The position numbers and the translations under genes were made by a program. Below are positions 50,504 through 59,697 of a stretch of 64,000 bases of DNA, piece after piece. Origin of the DNA: Saccharopolyspora dendranthemae. GTDB taxonomy: Bacteria; Actinomycetota; Actinomycetes; Mycobacteriales; Pseudonocardiaceae. Where the stretch lies: NCBI RefSeq assembly GCF_007829955.1, contig NZ_VIWX01000001.1, positions 1,302,001-1,366,000 on the forward strand, read 5' to 3'. The stretch's first letter is position 1; every line of letters starts with the position of its first letter. Under the pieces are notes generated by a model. The model saw only the letters and a program-made list of their open reading frames with translations, did no database searches and had not been told where the DNA came from.

Positions 50504-51460
50504 TCAGCCCGCGTAGCGGTCCGTCGCCTCGATCAGGACGTCGAGGATTCCCGGCTCGTCGTAGGCGTGGCCCGCATCGGTGATGATCTTCAGATCCGCC
50601 TGCGGCCAGGTCTCCGCCAGGTCGAACGCGGTGAACGGCGGCGTGATGACGTCGTAGCGCCCTTGGGCGATGGTGCCCGGGATGCCGTGCAGGCGGTGGG
50701 CGTTGGCGAGGAGCTGACCTTCGGCGAGCCAGGCTCCGTGCACGAAGTAGTGGGTCTCGATGCGGGCGAAGGCCGCCGCGAACGCGGGATCACCGAAGTT
50801 CTCGACCACCTCGGGCCGGGGCCGCAGGCCGATCAGGCTCGCCTCCCAGCGGCTCCAGGCGATCGCGGCACGCCCCCGGACCTGCTCATCGGGGTCGTGC
50901 AGCATCCGGTGGTAGCTGCGCAGCACGTCGTCCCGCTCGGCGTCGGGCACCAGCGCCACGAGTTCCGCCCAGCGGTCCGGGAAGAGGTTCGCCGCTCCAC
51001 CCGCGTAGAGCCAGTCCAGCTCGGATCGGCGGCAGGTGAACACGCCCCGCAGCACGAGTTCGGTGACGCGCTCGGGATGCGTCTCGGCGTAGGCCAGCGC
51101 CAGGGTGCTGCCCCACGATCCGCCCAGGACCAGCCAGGACTCGATGCCGAGGTGCTCGCGGATCCGCTCCATGTCGGCGACCAGGTGCCAGGTCGTGTTG
51201 GTGCTGAGGTCGGCGCCGAGCTCTCCCGCATCCGGGGTGCTGCGCCCGCATCCGCGCTGGTCGAACAGGACGATCCGGTAGACGTCGGGGTCGAACAGAC
51301 CGCGGTGCACCGGCAGGCAGCCGGCGCCCGGCCCGCCGTGCAGGAACACCGCGGGCTTTCCGTCCGGGTTGCCGCTCTCCTCCCAGTGGACGAGGTTGCC
51401 GTCGCCGACGTCGAGCTGTCCTGAGGCGTGGGGTTCCCGCTGCGGGTGGAGATCGCGCAT
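50504..51460 (-). CDS. pip: prolyl aminopeptidase
   Basis: This 318-residue peptidase of family S33 has the oxyanion segment VFLHGGPGAGCLP, FDQRGCGRSTP, and the nucleophile Ser115 in LGGSWGSTLALAYA. Asp270 lies in GRYDVITPP and His298 in DAGHAYDEP. It releases N-terminal proline from peptides in the cytosol. The length is usual for the family. Directly upstream is a long inverted repeat that ends the cvn operon. Confidence 0.93.
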   Translation of the reverse strand: MRDLHPQREPHASGQLDVGDGNLVHWEESGNPDGKPAVFLHGGPGAGCLPVHRGLFDPDVYRIVLFDQRGCGRSTPDAGELGADLSTNTTWHLVADMERIREHLGIESWLVLGGSWGSTLALAYAETHPERVTELVLRGVFTCRRSELDWLYAGGAANLFPDRWAELVALVPDAERDDVLRSYHRMLHDPDEQVRGRAAIAWSRWEASLIGLRPRPEVVENFGDPAFAAAFARIETHYFVHGAWLAEGQLLANAHRLHGIPGTIAQGRYDVITPPFTAFDLAETWPQADLKIITDAGHAYDEPGILDVLIEATDRYAG

Positions 51461-51513
51461 GGCGCCATCGTGCCGCAGCGAATCGCGGTCCGGGAGCGAT
51501 TTTCGCGCCGGCG

Positions 51514-51583
51514 TCCCAGTTTTAGTCCAAACTGAGCGGACATTTCGGACATGATCATGGCTCGGTTTGGACTAAAACTGGGA
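51514..51583. repeat. 24-bp inverted repeat at the end of the cvnABC operon
   Basis: Arms TCCCAGTTTTAGTCCAAACTGAGC-type (51514-51537) and 51560-51583 pair with one mismatch across a 22-base loop that contains GGACAT twice. It begins at the stop codon of the DUF742 gene. AT-rich arms and no U-run are unusual for a terminator here, so it may be a mobile miniature repeat. Confidence 0.75.
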
Positions 51584-51955
51584 TCACAGGCGGCGGACGC
51601 CCTCCAGGACCGCTTCCAGGAGTTTGCGGTTGGGTCGTTGGGCTTGGCGGGAGGCCTTGTCGGTGACGAGGTCACCGCAGTCGATGAGGTCGGAGACCAG
51701 CACCTTGGCCACCACGATGGGCGTGTCCAGGTGCGCCGCGACCTCCGCGATGGACATCGGGCGCACGCACAGGCGCAGGATCTCCTCGTGCTCGACCGAG
51801 AAGCCGCTGCGATCCGCACCACCCCACGACGTCAGCAGCTGGGTGGCGACGTCGAGGTCCGACCGCGCCGGGCGGGTGCGGCCGTGCACCATCGCGTACG
51901 GCCGCACCAGCGGCCCGGACTCCTCGTCCAGCCAGAGCTGACCGTCTTCAGACAT
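51584..51955 (-). CDS. cvnC: DUF742 protein (CvnC)
   Basis: The 123-residue protein shows the DUF742 winged-helix pattern: GPLVRPYAMVHGRTRP, EHEEILRLCVRPMSIAEVAAHLDTPIVVAKVLVSDLIDCGDLV. It is the third member of the conservon, 10 bp after the roadblock gene. CvnC is thought to bind the sensor or the GTPase. The fourth gene, the CvnD GTPase, does not follow; an inverted repeat and pip do. Confidence 0.92.
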   Translation of the reverse strand: MSEDGQLWLDEESGPLVRPYAMVHGRTRPARSDLDVATQLLTSWGGADRSGFSVEHEEILRLCVRPMSIAEVAAHLDTPIVVAKVLVSDLIDCGDLVTDKASRQAQRPNRKLLEAVLEGVRRL

Positions 51956-51965
51956 GGTGCGGCCT

Positions 51966-52391
51966 TCACTGCTGGCGCAGCTGCGCCGCGGCGTCCACCC
52001 TCGGGGCCGAACTCAGGTACTCGCCGACGCGGATCACCATCAGGTTCATCTCGTAGGCGATCATGCCGACGTCGGCGTTCTCGTCGCCGAGCAGCGCCAT
52101 GCACGCACCCGCACCTGCCGCGGTGACGAACAGGAACGCGGTGTCCAGCTCCACGACGGTCTGCCGGACGCCGCCACCGCCGAAGTGCTTCCCGGTCTGC
52201 TTGGCGAGGCTCTGCAGCGCGGAGGCCATGGCCGCCAGGTGGTCGGCGTCCTCGGGCGTCAAGCCCTCCGACCTGGCCAGCAGCAGCCCGTCACCGGAGA
52301 GCACCACGCCGTCGCGGGCGCCCACGACCCGGTTGACCAGGTCGTCCAACAACCAGTTCAGGTCGTTGTCAGAACCGATCTGTTCGCTCAT
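51966..52391 (-). CDS. cvnB: roadblock/LC7-domain protein (CvnB)
   Basis: The 141-residue protein is a complete roadblock fold: LNWLLDDLVNRVVGARDGVVLSGDGLLLARSEGL, ALQSLAKQTGKHFGGG, LFVTAAGAGACMALLGDENADVGMIAYEMNLMV. It regulates small GTPases as a GAP-like or scaffold protein. It lies 27 bp behind the sensor kinase gene in the cvn order A-B-C. Confidence 0.93.
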   Translation of the reverse strand: MSEQIGSDNDLNWLLDDLVNRVVGARDGVVLSGDGLLLARSEGLTPEDADHLAAMASALQSLAKQTGKHFGGGGVRQTVVELDTAFLFVTAAGAGACMALLGDENADVGMIAYEMNLMVIRVGEYLSSAPRVDAAAQLRQQ

Positions 52392-52418
52392 TCCTGCGCT
52401 GCTCCTCGAATCGTCGGG

Positions 52419-54695
52419 TCAAGCTCGGTCACGGCCGCCGGCCCGGCGGGCATCCAGGGTTCCGCGTTGGAACGCCGACATGGTGCCACGAGTCCGCTCC
52501 GGGTGGAGCGCCGCCGTGTCGCGCGCAACTCCCCCGTCGGTGTCGTCGCGCAACTGCGGCGCCAGGCTCTGCTGGCGGTCGCGGCGCGGCAGATCGGGCC
52601 GCTCCGCGTCGGGATCGTCCGACGGGAAGCGCGGTTCGAACTCGGCCACGGGCTCGTCGATCGCGCTCACCGGTTCGGTCCGGGCCTCGCGGACCACGGA
52701 CTGCCCGGAGGCGCGTTCGAGTGCCTTCTCGGCGAGCTGCGACATGCTCGGTTTGTCGGCCTGCGCCGACTCCTCGGCGACGATGTGCGGGGGCAGCAGC
52801 ACGAACGCCATCGTGCCCTGCTCCTCGGCTTCGCGGAGGTCCACCTCGATGCCTCGGCGAGCCGCCAGCCTGGCGACCACGAACAGGCCCAGCCGGGAGT
52901 CGCCGCGACGCGTGATGTCCTCGAACCGCGGCGTGGTGGCCATCAGCACGTTGGCCTCGTCCCGGTCGGCCGCGCGCATGCCCAGGCCCTCGTCCTCGAT
53001 CTGGATCAGCACACCGCGCGGGGTGTCGCTGCTGTAGACCTGGACCTGCGAGCGGGGCGGCGAGTACGAGGTGGCGTTGTCCATCAGCTCGGCGAGCAGG
53101 TGGATCACGTCGCCCACGGCGGCTCCGACGAGCGAGAGCTCGGGCGCCGCGTGGACCCGGATCCGGTAGTAGTGCTCGGTTTCGGCGACCGCCGAGCGGA
53201 TCACGTCGACCAGGCGCACCGGCTTGCGCCACTGCCTGCCCGGCTTCTCACCGGCGAGGATGATCAGGTTCTCGGCGTTGCGCCGGGACCGGGTGGCGAG
53301 GTGGTCGAGCTGGAACAGGCCCTCCAGCCGCTCCGGGTGCTCCTCGCTGCGCTCCATCTTGTCCAGGGTCTTGAGCTGGCGGTGCACCAGGCCCTGGTTG
53401 CGGTGCGCGATGCCGAGGAAGACCTTGTTGGCGCCTTCCTTGGCCTGGTTCTCCTTCACCGCTGCGACGACCGCGGTGTGGTGGGCGGTGTTGAACGCGT
53501 CGGCGACCTGGCCGATCTCGTCCGCGCCGTAGTTCAGCGGCGTCAGCTCCGCCTCGATGTCGAGGTCTTCGCCGTGTTCGAGCCGCTCCATCACGTTGGG
53601 CAAGCGCTCGGTGGCCAGCAGCAGGGTGTCGTCGCGCAGCCGCTCCAGCCGGCTGACGAGCACCCGGTTGACCAGCACTCGGGCGTTGCGGGCGGCGAGC
53701 AGGATGCCGATCAGCATCGCGGCGAGCGCGACCAGGCTGCCGACGATCATGCCGATGAGGTGTCCGCCGGCGTTGCTGACCGCCATCAGCGCGCCGGAGC
53801 GCACCTGCTCCACCGCGACGCTGGAGAGGTCCGCGGAGACCTGCGCCGTGCTCTGCCGCCAGGCGGACTCGTTGACGTCGAAGTTGCCGGGGCGCTGCGG
53901 GGGGTGCTCGATCAGCTGGTTCTCCAGCTGGCCGAGCTGCGTCCAGGCGGGTCCCTTCTGCAGCCGCTCGGCGATGTCGCCGGCGCGCGCCTCCGCTGCG
54001 GGGACTTCGGCGGCGAGGGTGTTGCGGTAGGAACCGACGAGCTGGGCGAATTCGAGGTGGTCGGTGGTGCTGAACTCGCCTGCCGCGAGCGCGGCGGTGC
54101 CGATCGAGGCGGCGCGCGACATCTGGTCGGCCGCGCGGAACAGCTCGGTGCCCACGTGCCCGGCGTGGCCGCTCTCGGTGTCGGCGATGGTGTCGGTGTA
54201 GGCCTCGAACACGTCGAGCCCGGCGTCGAGGACCTCGTTGTAGTAGCCCAGGGCCTCGTTCCGGCTGACCTGCCCGGATTCGACGCGCTGCCGCTGCTTG
54301 GGCAACTGGGCCAGCAGACCGTCCAAGGACTTGATCTTGCCCGCGATCTCCGGGGAGCTCGACTCGCCCGCGGTCCGCAGCGTGCGGCGCATCTCACCGA
54401 CGGTGCGGTCGGTCTTGGGTCGCTGAGCGGCCAGCGCGGCCGGATCGGCACCGCTGGAGCTCAACCGGTCCACGACGAGCCGTCGCTCCTCCTGCAACGC
54501 CGCGAAGGCGTCGGCGGTCGGGATGGCGGCGTCGCGGATCTCCGTGGCGACCATCCGGGAGTAGAACCCCTGGTAGATCGGCACAGCGGAGAACGCCAGC
54601 CAGATCGCCAGCAGGATGATGCTGGGCACCAGCCCGACGCGCGTCAGGCGGGCCCGGATCGTCTTGTGCTCACTACCCGAACTGCTCCGCGTCAC
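52419..54695 (-). CDS. cvnA: nitrate/nitrite-sensor-like histidine kinase (CvnA)
   Basis: The protein has about 758 residues. A membrane helix lies near the N-terminus (LVPSIILLAIWLAF), then a roughly 290-residue outside NIT-type sensor domain, a second helix (LIGMIVGSLVALAAMLIGILLA) and a HAMP-like segment. The kinase core follows, with N-box LLAELMDNATSYSPP and G-boxes EDEGLGMR and SRLGLFVVARLAARRGI. A long acidic/basic tail of about 130 residues is disordered. GTG at 54695 was chosen; the frame extends 45 codons further. First gene of cvnABC. Confidence 0.88.
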   Translation of the reverse strand: MTRSSSGSEHKTIRARLTRVGLVPSIILLAIWLAFSAVPIYQGFYSRMVATEIRDAAIPTADAFAALQEERRLVVDRLSSSGADPAALAAQRPKTDRTVGEMRRTLRTAGESSSPEIAGKIKSLDGLLAQLPKQRQRVESGQVSRNEALGYYNEVLDAGLDVFEAYTDTIADTESGHAGHVGTELFRAADQMSRAASIGTAALAAGEFSTTDHLEFAQLVGSYRNTLAAEVPAAEARAGDIAERLQKGPAWTQLGQLENQLIEHPPQRPGNFDVNESAWRQSTAQVSADLSSVAVEQVRSGALMAVSNAGGHLIGMIVGSLVALAAMLIGILLAARNARVLVNRVLVSRLERLRDDTLLLATERLPNVMERLEHGEDLDIEAELTPLNYGADEIGQVADAFNTAHHTAVVAAVKENQAKEGANKVFLGIAHRNQGLVHRQLKTLDKMERSEEHPERLEGLFQLDHLATRSRRNAENLIILAGEKPGRQWRKPVRLVDVIRSAVAETEHYYRIRVHAAPELSLVGAAVGDVIHLLAELMDNATSYSPPRSQVQVYSSDTPRGVLIQIEDEGLGMRAADRDEANVLMATTPRFEDITRRGDSRLGLFVVARLAARRGIEVDLREAEEQGTMAFVLLPPHIVAEESAQADKPSMSQLAEKALERASGQSVVREARTEPVSAIDEPVAEFEPRFPSDDPDAERPDLPRRDRQQSLAPQLRDDTDGGVARDTAALHPERTRGTMSAFQRGTLDARRAGGRDRA

Positions 54696-55029
54696 AGCGC
54701 CTCGTAACCGTCGAACCGGCCGCGGTTCGGCGCGTGCGCCAGAATCGCGACTCAACTCAGCAGGGCTCCGCGACCGGGGATGCGGCGCGGAATTCGGCAT
54801 CAGCATGAGCCACGCGAGCCCGAGACTCACTGCTCGTAATCAAGCCGATACCACTGTCAGCAACGAACTTCGTTCGCCCGACAGGATGAACGAACCTTAG
54901 CACAGGGTGATCTTGAGGCCGGATGAACGCCGCCTTCCGACCCATCCCCGGGAAACGGGTGATCAGGACATTTCCCAGGACGACTCGACCCTCCTGGAAT
55001 CCCCGCATCCGGGCGCGCAGGATGGCGGC

Positions 55030-56223
55030 ATGACCAACGACGTGGCGATCATCGGTGGCGGGATCGTGGGGCTGGCCACGGCTCACGCGCTCAGCGAGCG
55101 GCACCCCGGCCACCGGATCACGGTGCTGGACAAGGAACGCCACTGGGGCGCGCACCAGACCGGGCACAACTCCGGCGTCATCCACAGTGGACTCTACTAC
55201 GCGCCGGGCAGCGCGAAGTCGCGGTTCGCGCGGGCCGGCGGCGAAGCCATGTACCGCTTCTGCACCGATCACGGAATCCCGGTGCGGCGCACCGGGAAAG
55301 TGGTGGTCGCCACCTCGAACGATCAACTCCCCCGTCTCGCCGAGCTGCAACGGCGGGGTGAGGCCAACGGCGTGCAGGCCCACGAACTGGACCTGATCGG
55401 CCTGCGCGAGCGAGAACCCCACGTGCGCGGGGTGCGCGCGCTGCTCGTGCCCGACGCGGGCATCACCGACTTCGCGGCGGTCAGCGCGAAGCTCGCCGAC
55501 CTGCTGGCCGAGCGCGGCGTCGACCTGCGTCCCGCGACCGAACTGCTCGGGGTCCGCCGCGACGGTGCCGAGCTGGTGCTGCGCACCAACCGGGGCGAGG
55601 TCCGCACCCGGCGCGCGGTCAACTGCGCGGGCCTGCACAGCGACGCCGTCGCCGAGCTCGCCGGAACGACCCCGCCCGCGCGGATCCTGCCGTTCCGCGG
55701 CGAGTACTACGAGACCACCTCGTTCACCCGCGACCTGGTCAACGCGCTGGTCTACCCGGTGCCGGATCCGGCGTTCCCGTTCCTGGGCGTGCACCTGACC
55801 CGCATGATCGACGGAAGCCTGCACGTGGGACCGAACGCGGTGCCCGCGCTCTCGCGCGAGGGGTACCGCTGGGGTGCGATCTCACCCCGTCACCTGCAGC
55901 GCCTGGTCACCGACCCGGGACTGCGCGTGCTGGCCAAGAAGCACTGGCGCGCCGGAGCGACCGAGATCGCGCGCTCCGCGCTCAAACCGCTGTTCCTGCG
56001 GGCCGCCCGCTCCTTGCTCCCCGACCTGCGCGGACACGACCTGCTGCCCGCCGAAGCGGGTGTGCGGGCCCAGGCCGTCGCGCCCGACGGAACCCTCGTC
56101 GACGACTTCCTGGTGGTTGAGGACGAGAACTGGGTGCACGTCCTCAACGCCCCCTCCCCCGCGGCCACGGCCTCCCTGCTGATCGGCAAGGACATCGCGA
56201 ACCGCCTGGACTCCCGCGGCTGA
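55030..56223 (+). CDS. lhgO: L-2-hydroxyglutarate oxidase
   Basis: The 397-residue flavoprotein opens with DVAIIGGGIVGLATAHALSER. It shows the LhgO signatures HQTGHNSGVIHSGLYYAPGSAKSRFARAG, RAVNCAGLHSDAVAEL, RILPFRGEYYE, GVHLTRMIDGSLHVGPNAV and LLPAEAGVRAQAV. It oxidises L-2-hydroxyglutarate to 2-oxoglutarate with membrane quinones. The ATG at 55030 has AGGATGG upstream and gives the family N-terminus. Confidence 0.92.
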   Translation: MTNDVAIIGGGIVGLATAHALSERHPGHRITVLDKERHWGAHQTGHNSGVIHSGLYYAPGSAKSRFARAGGEAMYRFCTDHGIPVRRTGKVVVATSNDQLPRLAELQRRGEANGVQAHELDLIGLREREPHVRGVRALLVPDAGITDFAAVSAKLADLLAERGVDLRPATELLGVRRDGAELVLRTNRGEVRTRRAVNCAGLHSDAVAELAGTTPPARILPFRGEYYETTSFTRDLVNALVYPVPDPAFPFLGVHLTRMIDGSLHVGPNAVPALSREGYRWGAISPRHLQRLVTDPGLRVLAKKHWRAGATEIARSALKPLFLRAARSLLPDLRGHDLLPAEAGVRAQAVAPDGTLVDDFLVVEDENWVHVLNAPSPAATASLLIGKDIANRLDSRG

Positions 56224-56249
56224 GTTCGAACTTCGCGCGAGGTTCGAAC

Positions 56250-56951
56250 TCACTCGCTCGACTGGGTGAGGTCTTCGAGGTACTCCTGCAGGGTCTTGCC
56301 GAGCAGGTAGGCATCGGCCGGGGCGACCATGGTGAAGGTGTCGTCCGGCGATTCCGGGATGACCGCCGACCGCCCGGTGGGCGAGTGCCGGACCTCGATG
56401 CCGTGACGCCACCGCTGGAACGCGCCGTCCTCGTCCCGGTAGGCGACCCGCAGCCAGGCCTCGGTGCCGTCGCCGCGGGCGAGCAGGTCGGCCACCGCGC
56501 GCGCGTCGTCGGTCGGGACCTCCCGCTGCTTGAGCTCGTAGGCGAGCCAGTCGGCGGCCTGGTCCCGCTCGGCCGATTCCACCCGGGCCTCGGAGAGCTC
56601 GCGGGTCGGGACCGTGACCTCGCAGCCATCCGCCGGCTCGGACTTGGGCAGGCACCCGACGAGCGCCGGCCAGGGGGCGTCGGGGCGCACGACGTCGGCG
56701 GTCACGTCCTCGCCGCGCGCTCGGACCCGGATCCCGCCGCCGTCGCCGACCGCGACGATCGCGCGCAGCTCCGGCTCGTCCGCGACGCGCACCTCGGCCA
56801 GGCCGAAGACCGAAGCGCGGGTGAGGACCCGCGCCACCTCCTGCCCCTGCTCCGACAGGTCACCGGGCGCGGGTGCGACGCCCAGGAATTCCGCGACCTC
56901 CGGCACCACGTCCACCAGCAGCGCACCGAGTTCGCGCTGTCCGAACTGCAC
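56250..56951 (-). CDS. EspG-like or unknown protein
   Basis: The 233-residue protein has no membrane segment and alternates beta strands and acidic helices (ASVFGLAEVRVADEPELRAIVAVGDGGG, FQRWRHGIEVRHSPTGRSAVIPESPDDTFTMVAPADAYLLGKTLQEYLEDL). The overall pattern recalls EspG-type ESX-associated chaperones, but no ESX gene is near, and the match is weak. It lies 4 bp from a holin-like gene on the same strand and is likely co-transcribed. Confidence 0.5.
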   Translation of the reverse strand: MQFGQRELGALLVDVVPEVAEFLGVAPAPGDLSEQGQEVARVLTRASVFGLAEVRVADEPELRAIVAVGDGGGIRVRARGEDVTADVVRPDAPWPALVGCLPKSEPADGCEVTVPTRELSEARVESAERDQAADWLAYELKQREVPTDDARAVADLLARGDGTEAWLRVAYRDEDGAFQRWRHGIEVRHSPTGRSAVIPESPDDTFTMVAPADAYLLGKTLQEYLEDLTQSSE

Positions 56952-56955
56952 CGCC

Positions 56956-57342
56956 TCAGTCCTCCTGCGGGTTCGCGACGCGGCGGACGATACCCGCCAG
57001 CGCGCTGCTGACGATGGTGACGATCAGCGCGCCCCAGAAGGCCGCCCAGAAGCCGTCGACGTGGAAGGGCAGGTCCAGCTGCCCGGCCAGGTAGCTGGTC
57101 AGCCAGAACAGCAGGCCGTTGACGACCAGGCCGAACAGCCCCAGCGTCAGCACGTAGAGCAGGCAGCCCAGGGTCTTGGCGATCGGCTTGAGCACCAGGC
57201 TCACCAGGCCGAAGATCACCGAGACGGCCAGCAGCGTCAGGATCTTCGCGGTGGTGTCCTGACCTGAGAGCTCGATGCCCGGCAGCGCGGTGGTGATCCA
57301 CACCGCGGCCATCGTGATCAAGATGTGCAACACCAGTGCCAC
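56956..57342 (-). CDS. phage-holin-4-family membrane protein
   Basis: This 128-residue protein has four hydrophobic helices. The family pattern is visible: WITTALPGIELSG, LLAVSVIFGLVSLVLKPIAKTL, YVLTLGLFGLVVNGLLFWLTSYL, FWAAFWGALIVTIVSSAL. Despite the name, chromosomal copies of this family in actinobacteria are ordinary membrane proteins of unknown role. It precedes the EspG-like gene by four bases. Confidence 0.88.
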   Translation of the reverse strand: MALVLHILITMAAVWITTALPGIELSGQDTTAKILTLLAVSVIFGLVSLVLKPIAKTLGCLLYVLTLGLFGLVVNGLLFWLTSYLAGQLDLPFHVDGFWAAFWGALIVTIVSSALAGIVRRVANPQED

Positions 57343-57395
57343 AGCGCCTCCCTAGTCGATCTACCCGAGACGCTACCGCCGAACGCGCTCGCCGG

Positions 57396-58352
57396 TCAGT
57401 CGAATAGCGTTCCGACGAGGTCCAGCGCGTCGGCGCGGGTGCGGGTGCGGGCTTCCAGGAACCGGTAGACGAGGCCCTGCCGCAAGCCCCACGGGCAGAT
57501 CTCCAGCTCCGCGAGCCCGAGCGATTCCATGATCACCTCGGCCGCGATGGCCCCGGCCAGGATCCGCTTGCCCCTGCTGCGGGAGACGCCGGGCAGCTTC
57601 GCGCGCTTGCGGTGATCGAGCTCCGCCAGCCTGGGTATCCACTCCGCCAGGCCCTTCAGGCGCAGTCGGTGCGGGCGGCGGACCACGGCGTCCGGCGTGC
57701 TCTCGGTGAGCACCGCGAGCTGGCGCAGCACCTTCGACAGCGCCAGCGGGTGGCCGCTCTCGACCCGCCGCAGCGCGGGCGGGATCGTCTCGTGCAGTTC
57801 GCGGCGCAGCTCGGCCAGCTGCGCCGGGGTCGGCGGGTCGTCCGCGAGGAACTGCCTGGTCAGCCGCGCCGCGCCATGCGGGAGCGAGACGACGCGGCCC
57901 GGGTCGGTGCCCGTGCCGGTCGCGACGTCGATGGTGCCGCCGCCGATGTCGACCGTGGTCATCGGCCGGCCGCCACGACCGTGCCAGCGGCGCGCCGCGT
58001 GGTAGGCCACCGCGGCCTCGTCGCGCGGGGTCAGCACACCGATGCGCACACCGGCGGCCTCCCCGAGCCGCTTGCGCATCCGCGCGCCGTTGCTCGCATC
58101 GCGCACCGCGGAGGTCCCGTAGGCGATCAGCGCTTCCACCGGCTTGTCCGCCGAGGCGCGCACGCAGTGCCGCACCGCGCGTTCGGCGTCGGCGATGCCC
58201 TCCTCCGTCACCCGCCCGTCGGCGAGGGTGTGCTCGGCGAGGCGCGTGCGGGACTTGACGCTCCAGGTGGCGCGCGGCATCCGCGGACTGGCGAGGTCGA
58301 CGATGTCGAGGCGGGCCGCCGCGGAACCGATGTCGAGCATGGCCAGCTTCAC
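57396..58352 (-). CDS. Ppx/GppA-family phosphatase
   Basis: The 318-residue protein is of the actin-like Ppx/GppA fold: first phosphate loop AMLDIGSAAARLDIV, second TTVDIGGGTIDVATG, catalytic Glu region LIAYGTSAVRDASNGA and C-terminal RGKRILAGAIAAEVIMESLGL. It hydrolyses polyphosphate or pppGpp. The GTG at 58352 gives the usual N-terminus. It lacks the HD domain of long exopolyphosphatases, like other actinobacterial forms. Confidence 0.9.
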   Translation of the reverse strand: MKLAMLDIGSAAARLDIVDLASPRMPRATWSVKSRTRLAEHTLADGRVTEEGIADAERAVRHCVRASADKPVEALIAYGTSAVRDASNGARMRKRLGEAAGVRIGVLTPRDEAAVAYHAARRWHGRGGRPMTTVDIGGGTIDVATGTGTDPGRVVSLPHGAARLTRQFLADDPPTPAQLAELRRELHETIPPALRRVESGHPLALSKVLRQLAVLTESTPDAVVRRPHRLRLKGLAEWIPRLAELDHRKRAKLPGVSRSRGKRILAGAIAAEVIMESLGLAELEICPWGLRQGLVYRFLEARTRTRADALDLVGTLFD

Positions 58353-58569
58353 GACGCACTCACAGGCTCGATTGACGACATGCCAACAGCATGGCCGCGA
58401 CGACCGTGGTTCGGGCAAATCGAGCGACCGCTTTTGGGACGTGGGTCACACGACGCGGCGGTACCGGCGCACTCCCCGCCGAACCGTACTCAGCGGTAAC
58501 CTCGCTGGGAGAACTCGGCGGTGTCGCCGCGCGGCGCCGCCTCCGCTGGACCTCGGGAAGGAACGGCCG

Positions 58570-59616
58570 ATGCGCATCGGGATGCCGCTGAACTACAGCG
58601 GAGGCTTCAAGGAGACCGTCGACGACCTGGCGACGTACGAGAAGGCCGGGCTGGACATCGTCTACGTCCCGGAGGCCTACTCGTTCGACGCGGTCAGCCA
58701 GATGGGCTTCATCGCCGCGAAGACCGAACGGCTGGAGATCGCCTCCGGCATCCTGCAGATCTACACCCGCACGCCCACCCTGACCGCGATGACCGCGGCC
58801 GGCATGGACTTCGTCTCCGACGGGCGGTTCACGCTCGGGATCGGCGCTTCGGGCCCGCAGGTCATCGAGGGCTTCCACGGCGTTCCGTACCACGCGCCGC
58901 TGGCCCGCACGCGGGAGATCGTCGACATCTGCCGCCAGGTGTGGCGCCGCGAGAAGGTCGAGCACAGCGGGAAGCACTACAACATCCCGCTGCCCGCCGA
59001 GCAGGGCACCGGCCTGGGCAAGCCGCTGAAGCTGATCAACCACCCGGTGCGCGAGCGGATCCCGATCCTGATCGCCGCGATCGGCCCGAAGAACGTCGAG
59101 ATGGTCGCCGAGATCGCGGAGGGCTGGGAACCGATCTTCTTCCTGCCCGAGCGCGCCGGAGACGTGTGGGGCGAGCCGCTCGCCGCGGGCAAGGCCAAGC
59201 GCGATGCCTCGCTGCCGCCGCTGGACGTGGTCGCGCAGGCTCCGCTGGCCATCGGCGAGGGTCTGGAGGACCTGGTCGACTTCGTGCGCCCGATGGTCGC
59301 GCTCTACGTCGGCGGCATGGGCGCCAAGGGCAAGAACTTCTACAACAACCTCGCCCGCCGCTACGGCTACGAGGCCGAGGCCGAGGAGATCCAGAACCTC
59401 TACCTCGACGGCAAGAAGGACGAGGCCGCCGCGGCCGTGCCGCGCGACCTGCTGGAGAAGATCTCCCTCATCGGCACCGAGTCCCACGTCAAGGAGCGCT
59501 TGGCGGCGATGAAGGAAGCCGGCGTCACCACCCTCAACGTGACGCCCTTCGCCGGTGACGCCCCGGGCCGCGCCAAGCTCATCGAGCAGGTCAAGACCCT
59601 CGCGCAAGACGTCTGA
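58570..59616 (+). CDS. F420-type LLM-class oxidoreductase (Rv3520c-like)
   Basis: This 348-residue TIM-barrel protein of the luciferase family has IGMPLNYSGGFKETVDDLATYEKAGLD, VYVPEAYSFDAVSQMGFIAAKTERLEIASGI, DGRFTLGIGASGPQVIEGFHG and RTREIVDICRQVWRREKVEH. It is closest to the Rv3520c group, expected to use coenzyme F420. A GGAAGGA site precedes the ATG. The oxidised substrate is unknown and it stands alone. Confidence 0.9.
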   Translation: MRIGMPLNYSGGFKETVDDLATYEKAGLDIVYVPEAYSFDAVSQMGFIAAKTERLEIASGILQIYTRTPTLTAMTAAGMDFVSDGRFTLGIGASGPQVIEGFHGVPYHAPLARTREIVDICRQVWRREKVEHSGKHYNIPLPAEQGTGLGKPLKLINHPVRERIPILIAAIGPKNVEMVAEIAEGWEPIFFLPERAGDVWGEPLAAGKAKRDASLPPLDVVAQAPLAIGEGLEDLVDFVRPMVALYVGGMGAKGKNFYNNLARRYGYEAEAEEIQNLYLDGKKDEAAAAVPRDLLEKISLIGTESHVKERLAAMKEAGVTTLNVTPFAGDAPGRAKLIEQVKTLAQDV

Positions 59617-59697
59617 TCCCCGTCGTCACCGACGGGAACTGCAGTGATCATGTGCTCGATCGCCGCAGTTCCCGCCGGTGCGATGACCGCGAACGGG

